NCBI RefSeq assembly: GCF_006483455.1
Contig: NZ_PPPU01000036.1
Location: 31,299-95,298 of the forward strand
Reading direction: 5' to 3'
DNA: 64,000 bases
Origin: Methylomonas koyamae
Lineage (GTDB): Bacteria; Pseudomonadota; Gammaproteobacteria; Methylococcales; Methylomonadaceae
Position 1 is the stretch's first letter. Each line of letters opens with the position of its first letter. Position numbers and translations under genes: made by a program. Shown here one piece after another: positions 8,827 to 18,103 of this stretch. A model generated the notes under the pieces. The model saw only the letters and a program-made list of their open reading frames with translations. It was not told the DNA's origin and made no database searches.

Positions 8827-9178
8827 CACTGAAATTGAACAAGAAATCCAGGCAAAAGGCCTGACTGCGCCGCGTGTTACGCCGGACGATATTGAGGACA
8901 ATATCTCCAGCGAGTGGTATTTCACCGCGCACGATGGGGTTTGCGCGACACAAGGCCATAAATTTGAAACAGGATCAAGGCCAGAATCTCTCGACTTGTT
9001 GACATTTTGCGTGCTAATTCTGAAAAACGGCTTCACCGTTACCGGCGAGAGCGCCTGCGCCAGCCCGGAAAACTTCGACGCCGAACTGGGCCGCAAGATT
9101 GCACGCCAGAACGCGGTCAATAAAATATGGCCGCTGATGGGTTACGAGTTGAAGCAACGGCTTTTTGTGAACGGTTAG
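8813..9178 (+). CDS. Phage Gp49/Sf6 gp66-like protein
   Basis: 121 residues. The sequence has the features of the N4 gp49/Sf6 gene 66 family of small phage proteins: TAPRVTPDDIEDNISSEWYF near the N-terminus, LTFCVLILKNGFTVTGESACASPENFD in the middle and an ARQNAVNKIWPLMGYELK terminus. This family is very common in podo- and siphoviruses of Proteobacteria; its biochemical function is not established. The start is ATG at 8813, inside the end of the previous gene; the next gene follows after 8 bases. Confidence 0.85.
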   Translation: MKSTDTEIEQEIQAKGLTAPRVTPDDIEDNISSEWYFTAHDGVCATQGHKFETGSRPESLDLLTFCVLILKNGFTVTGESACASPENFDAELGRKIARQNAVNKIWPLMGYELKQRLFVNG

Positions 9179-9186
9179 GTTTTACC

Positions 9187-9423
9187 ATGGGCGACATCTG
9201 CAACTTCCGGCCGAAAAATGCGGCTATCGATCCGGATGTCGTTCTGCAAGAAGCCGCCGGCCAATTCGACAGTTTAGTGATTATTGGATGGGATAAAGAA
9301 GGCTTGCTGGATGCGCGGGCATCGCTAAACCTCAACCATGCTGAAATCCATTTTTTAATTTCAGTCTTTCAACACAAGTTATTGTCCAGCGACTTTTCCG
9401 GCGACATTGACGACATAGATTAA
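9187..9423 (+). CDS. Small hypothetical phage protein
   Basis: 78 residues from ATG 9187, chosen because it follows the gp49-like stop (9178); the frame is open further upstream but that would overlap the other gene by about 50 bases. The protein starts MGDICNFRPKNAAIDPDVVL and ends in an acidic DFSGDIDDID. No known motif. It ends 2 bases before the start of the very large polyvalent protein. Confidence 0.55.
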   Translation: MGDICNFRPKNAAIDPDVVLQEAAGQFDSLVIIGWDKEGLLDARASLNLNHAEIHFLISVFQHKLLSSDFSGDIDDID

Positions 9424-9425
9424 CC

Positions 9426-12400
9426 ATGCCCAGCCCAGAAGACTATTTAGCGCTGATCCAACAGGACGGCGAGGCTTCGCTACGCCTGTCCGCCATGAAT
9501 GCGGTCGACAAACAGCCCGACAGCGAGGCGGCCTTGCGCAAGTTGGCGCAGGATTACCGTTTGCCGTTGGAGGCGGTGCGGTTGGAGCGGACGCAGGTCG
9601 AGCGCCGTTCCCGATTGGATGCGATAGATTACGGCAAACTGGCGCGGGAGATGCCGGCCACGGCGGAACTGTTCCGCGATCCGAACGTGGCCGGGGTAAT
9701 CCATGACGATGTCGACAATCTGGGCGCATTGGAAAAAACCTTGCAGACAGGGAAAAACCTGGGCAAGGCGGCGGCGTCTGGTTATTTCGGTTTTGGCGAG
9801 GGTGCGGCCGGCGTGATGCAGGCCGGCGCCGATGCGCTGGCTGGCGTGACCGGGCCCATCGCCGACTTTTTCGGCACACCTGACGTACTGGGCCGGCCGT
9901 TAGCGCGGGATATGGCCGCATTGCGGCAAAACCAAACCGCCTGGCGCGAATATTTGATGCCAAAAGGCGGCGGCAATATCGAATCCGGCGTGTATTCCGG
10001 CGTGCAATCGTTGACGCAAAACCTGTTGACCTTGCCGCTGGCCATTGCCGCCAATAACCCGGCGCTGGCGCTCAATACCATGGCCGGCATCACCGGCGGC
10101 CAATCCTACGGCAAGGCCCGCGATAAAGGCCTCGATCCCGGACAGGCCGCGCTATTCGGCGCCGCCGATGCCGCGGTCGAGTACGGCACCGAAATGATTC
10201 CGGTCGGCCGGTTGTTCGGCGACTTGAACGCCGGCGCGCCGTTCTTCAAGACCCTAGCCAACCAGTTGGCGACGGAAATCCCCGGCGAGCAGGTTGCCAC
10301 CGCGTTTCAGGATCTGAACGAATGGGCGGTGCTGAATCCGGACAAAACCTTTGGCGATTATTTGGCGGCGCGGCCGGATGCGGCCATCCAAACCTTAGTG
10401 GCCACGGCGGTGGGCACCGGCGGCACGGTCAGCGTGTTGAAAGGCGCGGAAGCGCTGGCTACGCGCGGCATAGACCAAGCCGAGCAAAACGGCGGCTACT
10501 TCAACCAACTCGGCAGCGCGGCCAGCGCCAGCAAGACGTTGAACCGGGCGCCGGATTTGGTCGAAAAGCTGGTCAACGACGCCTTGGGCGACGATGCCCA
10601 CAATGTCTACATCGACGCCAACGCCTTTATGCAGTCCGGCGTGGCCGACCAGGTGCAGGCGTTATTGCCGGAGGTGGCCGAGCAGTTGCCGCAAGCCATC
10701 GCCAGCGGCGGCGAGATCCGGATACCGGTCGGCGACGTAGTCGCCAAACTGGGCAATACCGAGTTTTTCCAGCCGCTGGCCGACCATATGCGGCTGGCCG
10801 ATCAGGAGCTATCCGCCTTTGATGCCCGCCAGTTGCGCGACAACATACCGGCCGCGATCCGCGATGCTGCCGATGCCGCGTTCACCCGGGCGCAAACCGA
10901 ACAAGCCCTGGCCGCCGGGGCCGATCAAGTCAAAAACCGGGTGCTGGAGCAACTGGCCGCCACCGGCCGCTTCCAGGGTAACGCCAACGAAAACTATGCC
11001 ACGCTGGTCGGCCAATACTACGCCACCCAGGCGCAACGCTTCGGCATGTCGCCGGAAACGATGTTCGAGCGTTATCCGGTCAATGTGGATAGCGTGATTG
11101 GCGGCGGGCGGTTGTTGAATCAAGCCAATAACAACGATGGCCCTTTCGGCCCAATCCTAACCGATTACGCACGTAACGCCAGCGCAGCGATTGCCAAGCT
11201 GACCGAGTTGCAAACCGGTGAGGCCGTTGGCGCGTTGCATCATCCGGAAATCGGCGATATCGATTTGGTGTGGGGTGAGGCCGGGACTGGTGCGAGCGAC
11301 GGCTATGGTTTGGCCAAGCTAGTAAAATTCCATCCGGAAGTGGTTGGCAATTTACAAGAGATCATTTCCGGCATGCAGGTTGTTAGCCGCAGCGATAACC
11401 GAATCAATTTGGAGTCAGCAGACCACAAGGCCGGCGTGCGGTTGACTTGGGATAATCAAGCCAAACACTGGCTGATGACCGCGTTTGAAAAGCGAAAAAA
11501 AGGCGCCGCCGGTACCAGGACAGACACTACCGACGCAACGGGCAAGGATGACACAGCTAGCCTCACCAGCGCCTCGGATGCCATTGTAGACCAAACCCTA
11601 AATAAGTTCTATCAAGACGCCCGCGGCGCCTACAGCCCCGATACCAACACCATCGCCCTGCTGGAAAAAGCTGATTTGAGCACGTTCCTGCACGAATCCG
11701 GCCACATGTTCCTGGAACTGCACATGAACATGATGGCCAACCTGCTGACCGAAGACGAACTGGTCGGCACCACCGAGGCGCAAAAGCAGTTGATTGCCGA
11801 CACCAACACGCTGCTGAACTGGTTTGGCCTGCAAGACGTGCGCGAGTGGTTCAATCTGGACTTCGAGCAAAAGCGGGCCTATCACGAGCAATTTGCCGAG
11901 GCTTTCGAGAAATATCTGTTCGAGGGGCAGGCGCCCAGCCTGGAGCTATCGCGGATATTTGCTACCTTCCGCGCTTGGCTAAAACATGTTTATCAGCACA
12001 TCACGCGCTATTTTGACAACGCGCAATTAAATCAAGACGTGCGTAGCGTGTTTGATCGGATGCTGGCGACCGACGAACAAATCGAACTCGCCCAGCAAGG
12101 CCGCAGCCTGATGCCGCTATTTAGCGAACCAGAGCAAAGCGGCATGTCTGATCAAGAATTTGCCGAGTACCAAGCGGCATGGAAACACGCGATCAATGAC
12201 GCCAAAGAGCAACTGGCCCTGAAAGGCATGCGGGACATGCAATGGCTACAAAATGCCCGCAATCGCACCCTGAAACGATTGCAGCAACAGCACGACGATT
12301 TGCGGCGCGAAACGCGCGCTGAAGTACGCATGGAAGTGTACGCTCGCCCCGTGTATCAAGCCTGGCAGTTTTTAACGCGCAAGTTAACGCCCGAGGACAA

Positions 12401-15400
12401 ATTACCGACAGACAGCGACGCCCCGGAAATCTCGCAGATCGGCAACTTATTAGGATTGCAAGCCGGGCGATTGGAATTTGCCGCGCTATCGGACATGGAC
12501 GACATATCCGAGGACCTCGTAAAAGTACTGGTTGAGCGGAAAATGACGGCGCAGGATGGCTTGCATCCGGATATTGTTGCCGAGCTATTTGGATTTAGCT
12601 CGGGTGACGAGCTGGTAAAACAGTTAGCCGCGGCAATTCCACCGAAAGAGATGATCGAGCAATTGACCGATCATCGCATGCTACAAGAACACGCCGAGTT
12701 ATCCAGCCCCCAAGCCATACAAGAAGCGGCACACCGGGCCTTGTTTAACGAAGCGCGCGCCAAATTTGTGACCACCGAAGCCAACGCTTTGGCTAAAGCG
12801 ACCGGCGGAGTGCGGCTGGTAACCAGCGTAGCCAAGGAAATGGCTCACAACATGATCAGCAGGGTAAAGATTCGCGACTTGTCGCCTAGCGTGTATACCC
12901 GCGCAGAAGCCCGCGCAGCCAAGGCCGCGTTACAGGCCGAGAAAAAAGGCGACATTGAAACAGCCGCCGCCGAAAAGCGTAACCAGGTGTTGAACGTCGA
13001 GGCGAGCAAAGCCGCTTACGAAGCCAAGGATGATATCGAAAGCGGCTTAAAGTACCTGAAAAAATTTGACGGCGGCGGCTTGCCGACGATAGCCGCCGAT
13101 TACAACGATCAAATTTTAGCGATTCTGGACCGCTACGATTTCCGGAAAATGAGCGACGCCGAGCGCAATCGACGGGAACTATCTTTAGCCGAATGGCTAG
13201 CCGAGCAGGAAAACCAAGGTCTAACACCGAATGTTCCGCCAGAATTATTACGGGAGCATCAGCGCATCCCCTATAAAGATTTGACCGTGGAAGAATTGCG
13301 CGGGCTGATCGATACGGTCAAGCAGATTGCGCACATGGGCCGCGAGCAGAAAAAGCTGCTGGTATTGAGCCAAAAGCGCAATTTCTTGGAAATGGAAACC
13401 GAGGTAACCGATAGCATCGTATTGAATGCCAGCGAGCGCGTCGCCAACGATCGGTCAGCACAGGATGCGTTGGGGAAGTTCAAGGAAGGCGTCGGTGGGT
13501 TTTTCTTTAGTCATATTCGGGCATCATCAATTGCCCGCGTATTGGATGGCGGCAAAGAAAACGGGCCGATGTGGGATTATTTTATCCGGCCCGCCAACGT
13601 GCGCGGCGAATGGGAAACCAGCAAGCGCGCAGAGTACACGCAAAAATTGAGCGAGATTATGTCGCCGGTATTCAAAGGCGACAAACTGGGCGGCAAAGGC
13701 AAGTTTTACCCCAGCATCAACCGCAGCTTGAATAAAACCCAAGTACTGGCGATGGCCTTGAACATGGGCAACGAAAGCAATATGCAACGATTGCTGGGCG
13801 GAGAGGGCTGGACGGAAAGCCAAATTAGACCCGTGGTTGCCACATTGACCGCCGATGATTGGCTTACTGTGCAAAAAGTATGGGATTTGTTTGAGGAGTT
13901 CAGGCCGCTAATTGCCGAAAAAGAGCGGAGGCTGTACGGGAAAGAGCCCAATTGGATACCGCCAAGACCCTTTACCGCGATGTCCGTCGATGGCCCGATT
14001 GAGATGGCCGGCGGTTATTACCCTGTTAAGTACGATCCCCGCGCCAGCATCGGCGCCGAACAACATGCCGACGCCGAAGAGGCGAGAGCTATGCTGAAAG
14101 CCGCCTATTCCGCTGCAACGACGCGCCGCAGCTTTACCAAAAACCGGGTTGATGCCGTACTGGGCCGGCCCTTGTTGTTATCGCTGGATGGGGTATTTAA
14201 CGGACTGAATGAAGTGATTCATGATTTGGCGTGGCACGAATGGCTAATCGACATGAACAAGGTGCTTGGTTCTCGTCGTATTGATGGCGCGATTCGGCAG
14301 CATTATGGGCCGGATTACGTGCGAGTGCTTAAGCAATGGGAAAAGGACATTGCCGGCGGCGATACGGCAACGATGCGCGGGTGGGAAAAAGCCGGCGCCT
14401 GGATGCGGCAGAACATTAGCGCGGCCGGTTTGTCGTTTAACCTAATGTCGGCGGCCATGCAGTTTACCGGCATTACACAATCGTTTGTACGTGTAGGCGC
14501 CCCATGGATGACGCGCGGCATACTGCAAATGATGAACCAGCCGAAGCAAACCATGGATTTTGTCAATGAACGCTCGGTCTTTATGACCAACCGTTCCAGA
14601 ACCCGATTCCGCGAATTATCCGAGTTGCGCAATCGCATTCAATATCAAAGCGAGGCCAAGGCGGGGTTTGACTCGGCCAAATTCTGGTTGATCATGCGCG
14701 CGCAGGGGTTGGTCGATTATCCAACCTGGATAGGCGCTTTTTACAAAGCACTGGCCGACAATCACGGCGAAGAGAAAGCCGCGGCGCTAGCCGATCAAGC
14801 GGTAATCGATGCCCAAGGCGGCGGCGAAACCAAAGACTTATCGGCCATTGAAAACGACAAAAACCCCCTAAGCCGATTGTTTACCCTGTATTACAACTTT
14901 ATGGGTACGTTGTTGAATCTGGGTTTTGTTGAAGCGCAAACCGAAAAAAACAAAGGCAAGCTGGCCGCCAAGATGCTACTGCTGTTTGCCGTACCGCAAG
15001 TGCTGGAGCACGCGATCAGGGCCGCGATTACACCCGATGGCGACGACTGGGACGAAGTTGACTACGCGAAACATGCCCGCGAGGTGCTTGGTGAGATGGT
15101 TGATCGCATGACTGGGTTACTTGTGCTGGTGCGCGAGTTCAGGGAGCCTATCAAGTATGCCATTGGGCTAAGCGATCAAGTGCGCAATTATGAAGGCCCA
15201 ACTGGTTTGCGACTGGTCGGCGATGCCGGCGACTTGGCGACACAAGTCAGACAAGGCGAGTTTGACGCTGCATTTCGCAAAGCGTTTATCAATGTCATAG
15301 GCGACGTAACCGGCCTGCCTGCCGCACAAATCAATAAAACCTGGACCGGAGCGGAAGCCCTGGCCGACGATCAGACAGACAACCCGGCGGCAGCAGTGTT

Positions 15401-15416
15401 TGGGTACCGGCAATAA
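9426..15416 (+). CDS. Giant polyvalent virion protein with RNase-toxin-like and HExxH domains
   Basis: 1996 residues, one uninterrupted frame. The N-terminal ~250 residues contain Gly/Ala-rich, membrane-like stretches. Residues about 580-690 match the phage barnase/EndoU/colicin E5-D/RelE-like nuclease family: VGALHHPEIGDIDLVWGEAG, GYGLAKLVKFHPEVV, and KHWLMTAFEK. Next comes a candidate zinc-protease motif, HESGH at 756-760 in a FLHESGHMFLELH context. The middle is long, charged and helical (many KxE/AEAR segments). The C-terminal third has membrane-compatible patches typical of ejected virion proteins. This is the class of large polyvalent proteins that carry several effector domains and are injected with phage DNA. 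Individual activities are inferred from motifs. A terminator follows 22 bases after the stop. Confidence 0.85.
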   Translation: MPSPEDYLALIQQDGEASLRLSAMNAVDKQPDSEAALRKLAQDYRLPLEAVRLERTQVERRSRLDAIDYGKLAREMPATAELFRDPNVAGVIHDDVDNLGALEKTLQTGKNLGKAAASGYFGFGEGAAGVMQAGADALAGVTGPIADFFGTPDVLGRPLARDMAALRQNQTAWREYLMPKGGGNIESGVYSGVQSLTQNLLTLPLAIAANNPALALNTMAGITGGQSYGKARDKGLDPGQAALFGAADAAVEYGTEMIPVGRLFGDLNAGAPFFKTLANQLATEIPGEQVATAFQDLNEWAVLNPDKTFGDYLAARPDAAIQTLVATAVGTGGTVSVLKGAEALATRGIDQAEQNGGYFNQLGSAASASKTLNRAPDLVEKLVNDALGDDAHNVYIDANAFMQSGVADQVQALLPEVAEQLPQAIASGGEIRIPVGDVVAKLGNTEFFQPLADHMRLADQELSAFDARQLRDNIPAAIRDAADAAFTRAQTEQALAAGADQVKNRVLEQLAATGRFQGNANENYATLVGQYYATQAQRFGMSPETMFERYPVNVDSVIGGGRLLNQANNNDGPFGPILTDYARNASAAIAKLTELQTGEAVGALHHPEIGDIDLVWGEAGTGASDGYGLAKLVKFHPEVVGNLQEIISGMQVVSRSDNRINLESADHKAGVRLTWDNQAKHWLMTAFEKRKKGAAGTRTDTTDATGKDDTASLTSASDAIVDQTLNKFYQDARGAYSPDTNTIALLEKADLSTFLHESGHMFLELHMNMMANLLTEDELVGTTEAQKQLIADTNTLLNWFGLQDVREWFNLDFEQKRAYHEQFAEAFEKYLFEGQAPSLELSRIFATFRAWLKHVYQHITRYFDNAQLNQDVRSVFDRMLATDEQIELAQQGRSLMPLFSEPEQSGMSDQEFAEYQAAWKHAINDAKEQLALKGMRDMQWLQNARNRTLKRLQQQHDDLRRETRAEVRMEVYARPVYQAWQFLTRKLTPEDKLPTDSDAPEISQIGNLLGLQAGRLEFAALSDMDDISEDLVKVLVERKMTAQDGLHPDIVAELFGFSSGDELVKQLAAAIPPKEMIEQLTDHRMLQEHAELSSPQAIQEAAHRALFNEARAKFVTTEANALAKATGGVRLVTSVAKEMAHNMISRVKIRDLSPSVYTRAEARAAKAALQAEKKGDIETAAAEKRNQVLNVEASKAAYEAKDDIESGLKYLKKFDGGGLPTIAADYNDQILAILDRYDFRKMSDAERNRRELSLAEWLAEQENQGLTPNVPPELLREHQRIPYKDLTVEELRGLIDTVKQIAHMGREQKKLLVLSQKRNFLEMETEVTDSIVLNASERVANDRSAQDALGKFKEGVGGFFFSHIRASSIARVLDGGKENGPMWDYFIRPANVRGEWETSKRAEYTQKLSEIMSPVFKGDKLGGKGKFYPSINRSLNKTQVLAMALNMGNESNMQRLLGGEGWTESQIRPVVATLTADDWLTVQKVWDLFEEFRPLIAEKERRLYGKEPNWIPPRPFTAMSVDGPIEMAGGYYPVKYDPRASIGAEQHADAEEARAMLKAAYSAATTRRSFTKNRVDAVLGRPLLLSLDGVFNGLNEVIHDLAWHEWLIDMNKVLGSRRIDGAIRQHYGPDYVRVLKQWEKDIAGGDTATMRGWEKAGAWMRQNISAAGLSFNLMSAAMQFTGITQSFVRVGAPWMTRGILQMMNQPKQTMDFVNERSVFMTNRSRTRFRELSELRNRIQYQSEAKAGFDSAKFWLIMRAQGLVDYPTWIGAFYKALADNHGEEKAAALADQAVIDAQGGGETKDLSAIENDKNPLSRLFTLYYNFMGTLLNLGFVEAQTEKNKGKLAAKMLLLFAVPQVLEHAIRAAITPDGDDWDEVDYAKHAREVLGEMVDRMTGLLVLVREFREPIKYAIGLSDQVRNYEGPTGLRLVGDAGDLATQVRQGEFDAAFRKAFINVIGDVTGLPAAQINKTWTGAEALADDQTDNPAAAVFGYRQ

Positions 15417-15437
15417 GCGCAACCCGTCACAATCACA

Positions 15438-15464
15438 ACGGCCCTTCGGGGCCGTTTTCGTTTT
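15438..15464 (+). terminator. Rho-independent terminator after the virion gene block
   Basis: Perfect 7-bp stem ACGGCCC/GGGCCGT around a UUCG tetraloop, followed by TTTCGTTTT. UUCG-capped stems are very stable. It lies between the giant polyvalent gene and the tail-fibre gene, whose ATG is at 15476. Confidence 0.85.
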
Positions 15465-15475
15465 AAGAGGAACCC

Positions 15476-16915
15476 ATGACCATATCCAGCGAGAACCGAG
15501 TATCCGGCCCGTATCCTTGCAACGGCAGCCAGACGGTGTTTGCCTTCAATTTTAAAGTCTTCAAAAAAGCCGATGTGCGCGTCGTGCGCGCGATCGACGG
15601 CGTGGAAACCGATCTGGTATTGGATACCGATTTTACCGTGACGCTCAACGCCGATCAGGACGTCTCGCCCGGCGGCAGCATCACCACGCTGACCGCTTAC
15701 GCCACCGGCGTGACCGTGACCATTACCAGCCAGGTCGCTTACACCCAGCCCACCGACATGAAATTGGCCGGCGGTTATTACCTGTCCGCGATCAACGACG
15801 CGCTGGACCGGTTGGCGATGCAAGTACTGCAGCTAAAAAGCGCCATGGATCGGGCCGTTACGCTGCCGATCTCCGGATTGGGCGGGTTGGACCCGACCAG
15901 TTTGGTGTTTGGTGTGGACGGCTCCGGCGAGCCGATCCTGCGGCTAGTGAGCGATATCAACCTGGACACGCTGACCTTGACGCCCTTCGCCGCCACGTTG
16001 CTGGACGATGCGAACGCCGCCACCGCCAGGTCTACGCTGGGGCTGGGTACAGCGGCGACGGCGAACGTAGGCACGGGCGCCAATCAGTTGGTGCAGTTGG
16101 ATGGCAGCGGCAAGTTGCCGGCGCTGGATGCCAGTCAGCTAGTCGGCATCGAGACTCAGTCCTTAGCCGATTACATTGGCTTGCGGTTTTACACCACCGG
16201 TTCCGATACCGGCGTGTATATCTATATCGATCAGTTGCTGTTGCGCGACACCAGCGGCAACGTGGTGTTAAAGCAAAATTTGACGCTGGGCGTGGATTTG
16301 ACCGCGCTGGGCGTAAATGGCCTGGATAGCGGGTCCAACACTGCAAACACCAACTATATGGTGTATGCCATCTATAACCCAACGACCGACACCGTGGCGG
16401 CGCTGGCGTCGACAAATAGCAGCAATCCGATAATGCCGAGCGGGTACACCTATAAGTCCCGCCTAGGTTGGGTAAGGTCAAGCAGCGGCGCATCGCCGGC
16501 AGCTCGCTATCTGTATGCCATATTCAAGATCAATCGGGATGTGTTTTTCCGGGTTGTCGCCGGCACCATTTCTGCAGCGCTGCCGAAATTATCATCCGGC
16601 ACCCAAGGCAATCCAACGACGGGCCCGACGTTTGTGCCGATCACGTCGGTGATGATTCCGGAAACGGCAGCCGAGGTTGAATTCCTGGCATACAACGGCG
16701 GCGGTGCGATTTTGATGTCGACCGAGGGCGCCGGCGGCGTCGTCAATAGCACGACCAATCCTTCCGAGCTGAGTTTTACTTCGACCAATACCGAGTGCCG
16801 GTCTGTAGTTCTGCCGAATCGCGTTATTCCGGCCGGATTTTCCGGCCAATGGTATTACGCCGCATCCAGTGCCACAGCCGGGCTGTATTTGAAGGGTTAT
16901 CGGGATTCCATATGA
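15476..16915 (+). CDS. Phage tail fibre protein (T7 gp17-like N-terminus)
   Basis: 479 residues, ATG preceded by AAGAGGAA. Residues 1-150 are the T7-type tail-fibre attachment domain: PYPCNGSQTVFAFNFKVFKK, then a long beta-rich part and the helical neck AGGYYLSAINDALDRLAMQVLQLK. The middle contains short repeats typical of fibre shafts (ARSTLGLGTAATANVGTGANQLVQLD). The C-terminal ~250 residues are the putative receptor-binding tip; I recognise no enzyme domain in them. The next gene overlaps the stop (ATGA), as tail-fibre/chaperone pairs often do. Confidence 0.85.
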   Translation: MTISSENRVSGPYPCNGSQTVFAFNFKVFKKADVRVVRAIDGVETDLVLDTDFTVTLNADQDVSPGGSITTLTAYATGVTVTITSQVAYTQPTDMKLAGGYYLSAINDALDRLAMQVLQLKSAMDRAVTLPISGLGGLDPTSLVFGVDGSGEPILRLVSDINLDTLTLTPFAATLLDDANAATARSTLGLGTAATANVGTGANQLVQLDGSGKLPALDASQLVGIETQSLADYIGLRFYTTGSDTGVYIYIDQLLLRDTSGNVVLKQNLTLGVDLTALGVNGLDSGSNTANTNYMVYAIYNPTTDTVAALASTNSSNPIMPSGYTYKSRLGWVRSSSGASPAARYLYAIFKINRDVFFRVVAGTISAALPKLSSGTQGNPTTGPTFVPITSVMIPETAAEVEFLAYNGGGAILMSTEGAGGVVNSTTNPSELSFTSTNTECRSVVLPNRVIPAGFSGQWYYAASSATAGLYLKGYRDSI

Positions 16916-17256
16916 GTTATGCGATTCGCAAAGACGGTCTGGGCTGGCGCGAGGTTTTAGAATCCGGCGAAGTCCTGGAGCATGAGACATGGTCTGAAAC
17001 ACTTCCCGCCACCGATAGTCAATGCCCTGATTCGGTGTGGTCGTGGCAATTTGCCAGGGCTTTAACCCAAATGGGGTGGCGCGATCAGTTCGAGCAACTG
17101 GTTGCCGCAGCCGATCAGGACACGCGGGACATGTGGCAACGTTCGCCGACCATCGAACGCTATTCGCCGTTTGTGTTGAGCATTGCCGACCAAATGGGAA
17201 AAACCAGTGCCGACGTGGATAGCGTATTTATCCTGGCGGCGTCGATTATTCAATAA
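16912..17256 (+). CDS. Probable tail-fibre-associated protein
   Basis: 114 residues from ATG 16912, overlapping the fibre stop by 4 bases; the frame is open upstream but inside the fibre gene, so I chose this start. The protein begins MSYAIRKDGLGWREVLESGE and contains LTQMGWRDQFEQLVAAADQD, a helical region. Small proteins placed and coupled like this are often fibre assembly chaperones or fibre tips; that role is inferred from position only. Confidence 0.65.
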   Translation: MSYAIRKDGLGWREVLESGEVLEHETWSETLPATDSQCPDSVWSWQFARALTQMGWRDQFEQLVAAADQDTRDMWQRSPTIERYSPFVLSIADQMGKTSADVDSVFILAASIIQ

Positions 17257-17269
17257 AACGAGGTGAGAT

Positions 17270-17461
17270 ATGACTGTATTCGGCATGAAAATCAAAATCG
17301 ACTGGCGCCAAAAATCGACGATACGCGGCGCGATTCTGGCGTTTTTTTCGGCGGTGGCTTTGGTTGGTTACATCATTACCGGCGATCCTGCTTTTCCCGG
17401 CGTGGTTACGGCCATCGGTACCAGCCTGGCCGGCAATCTGGGCTTACTGGTTAAAGACTGA
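17270..17461 (+). CDS. Holin-like small membrane protein
   Basis: 63 residues, ATG preceded by GAGGTGAG. A basic N-terminus (KIKIDWRQKS) is followed by two hydrophobic segments (AILAFFSAVALVGYIITG and VVTAIGTSLAGNLGLLV). Position immediately before the lipoprotein and endolysin genes makes a holin or pinholin role likely: it would form inner-membrane lesions that release the endolysin or collapse the membrane potential. The stop overlaps the following small ORF's start (TGATG). Confidence 0.65.
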   Translation: MTVFGMKIKIDWRQKSTIRGAILAFFSAVALVGYIITGDPAFPGVVTAIGTSLAGNLGLLVKD

Positions 17462-17592
17462 TGTGGCGGGCGATTCTGTTGCTTGCGCTAGCGGGCTGTA
17501 GTCGGCCGCAGCCGACGGTGTGCCGGTTTTATATCTATCCCGATTTTCAACCTTTAACCCAGGAACATTGGGCAAGCCATGATCAACGATAG
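17461..17592 (+). CDS. Tiny lipoprotein in the lysis cassette
   Basis: A 43-codon frame (ATG 17461, TAG 17590-17592). It encodes MWRAILLLALAGC followed by SRPQPTVCRFYIYPDFQPL. The first 13 residues form a signal peptide ending in a clear lipobox (LAGC, Cys13), so a mature lipoprotein of about 31 residues is predicted. The start overlaps the holin-like stop and its end overlaps the endolysin start by 14 bases, which supports real translation. It is distinct from Rz1, found further on. Function unknown; a second lysis-related lipoprotein is a reasonable guess. Confidence 0.55.
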   Translation: MWRAILLLALAGCSRPQPTVCRFYIYPDFQPLTQEHWASHDQR

Positions 17593-18103
17593 CCAATTGA
17601 AAAAAATCATGCTTTTGGCCACCACGGGCAATATCGCCAAGTTTGCCAAACCAATTAACGATGCCTGCACGATGTTCGCGATCGATACCTCGCTGCGCCA
17701 AGCGGCGTTTTTAGCGCAGGTTGCCCACGAATCCGGAGAACTGCGCTACGTCAAAGAGTTGGCTGACGGCTCGGCTTATGAGGGCCGGATCGACCTGGGC
17801 AATCTGCATCCGGGAGACGGCCCACGCTATAAAGGCCGCGGCTTACTGCAAATCACCGGCCGCGACAATTATTACCGGCTAGGCAGGTATTTGAATATCG
17901 ATCTGATCGAGCAGCCGGAGCTATTGGAGCAGCCCGGTCTAGCCGCGACTTCTGCCGCCTGGTTTTGGACCGAAAAGGGGCTTAACGATTTGGCCGATAA
18001 GGGACTGTTCGAGCGAATTACCCGGCGCATCAACGGCGGCTTGAATCATTATCAAGAGCGGCTGGCATATTACCAGCGGGCGCAGCGGGTGCTTGAGTCA
18101 TGA
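17579..18103 (+). CDS. Phage endolysin, glycoside hydrolase family 19
   Basis: 174 residues. Class I chitinase/GH19 lysozyme features: LAQVAHESGELRYVKE with the likely catalytic Glu51 (and Glu60), the GDGPRYKGRGLLQITGRDNY segment, and AATSAAWFWTEKGLNDLADKG. GH19 phage endolysins cleave the glycan strand of peptidoglycan. No signal peptide, so release to the periplasm would need the holin upstream. It overlaps the Rz gene (ATGA at 18100-18103). Confidence 0.9.
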   Translation: MINDSQLKKIMLLATTGNIAKFAKPINDACTMFAIDTSLRQAAFLAQVAHESGELRYVKELADGSAYEGRIDLGNLHPGDGPRYKGRGLLQITGRDNYYRLGRYLNIDLIEQPELLEQPGLAATSAAWFWTEKGLNDLADKGLFERITRRINGGLNHYQERLAYYQRAQRVLES

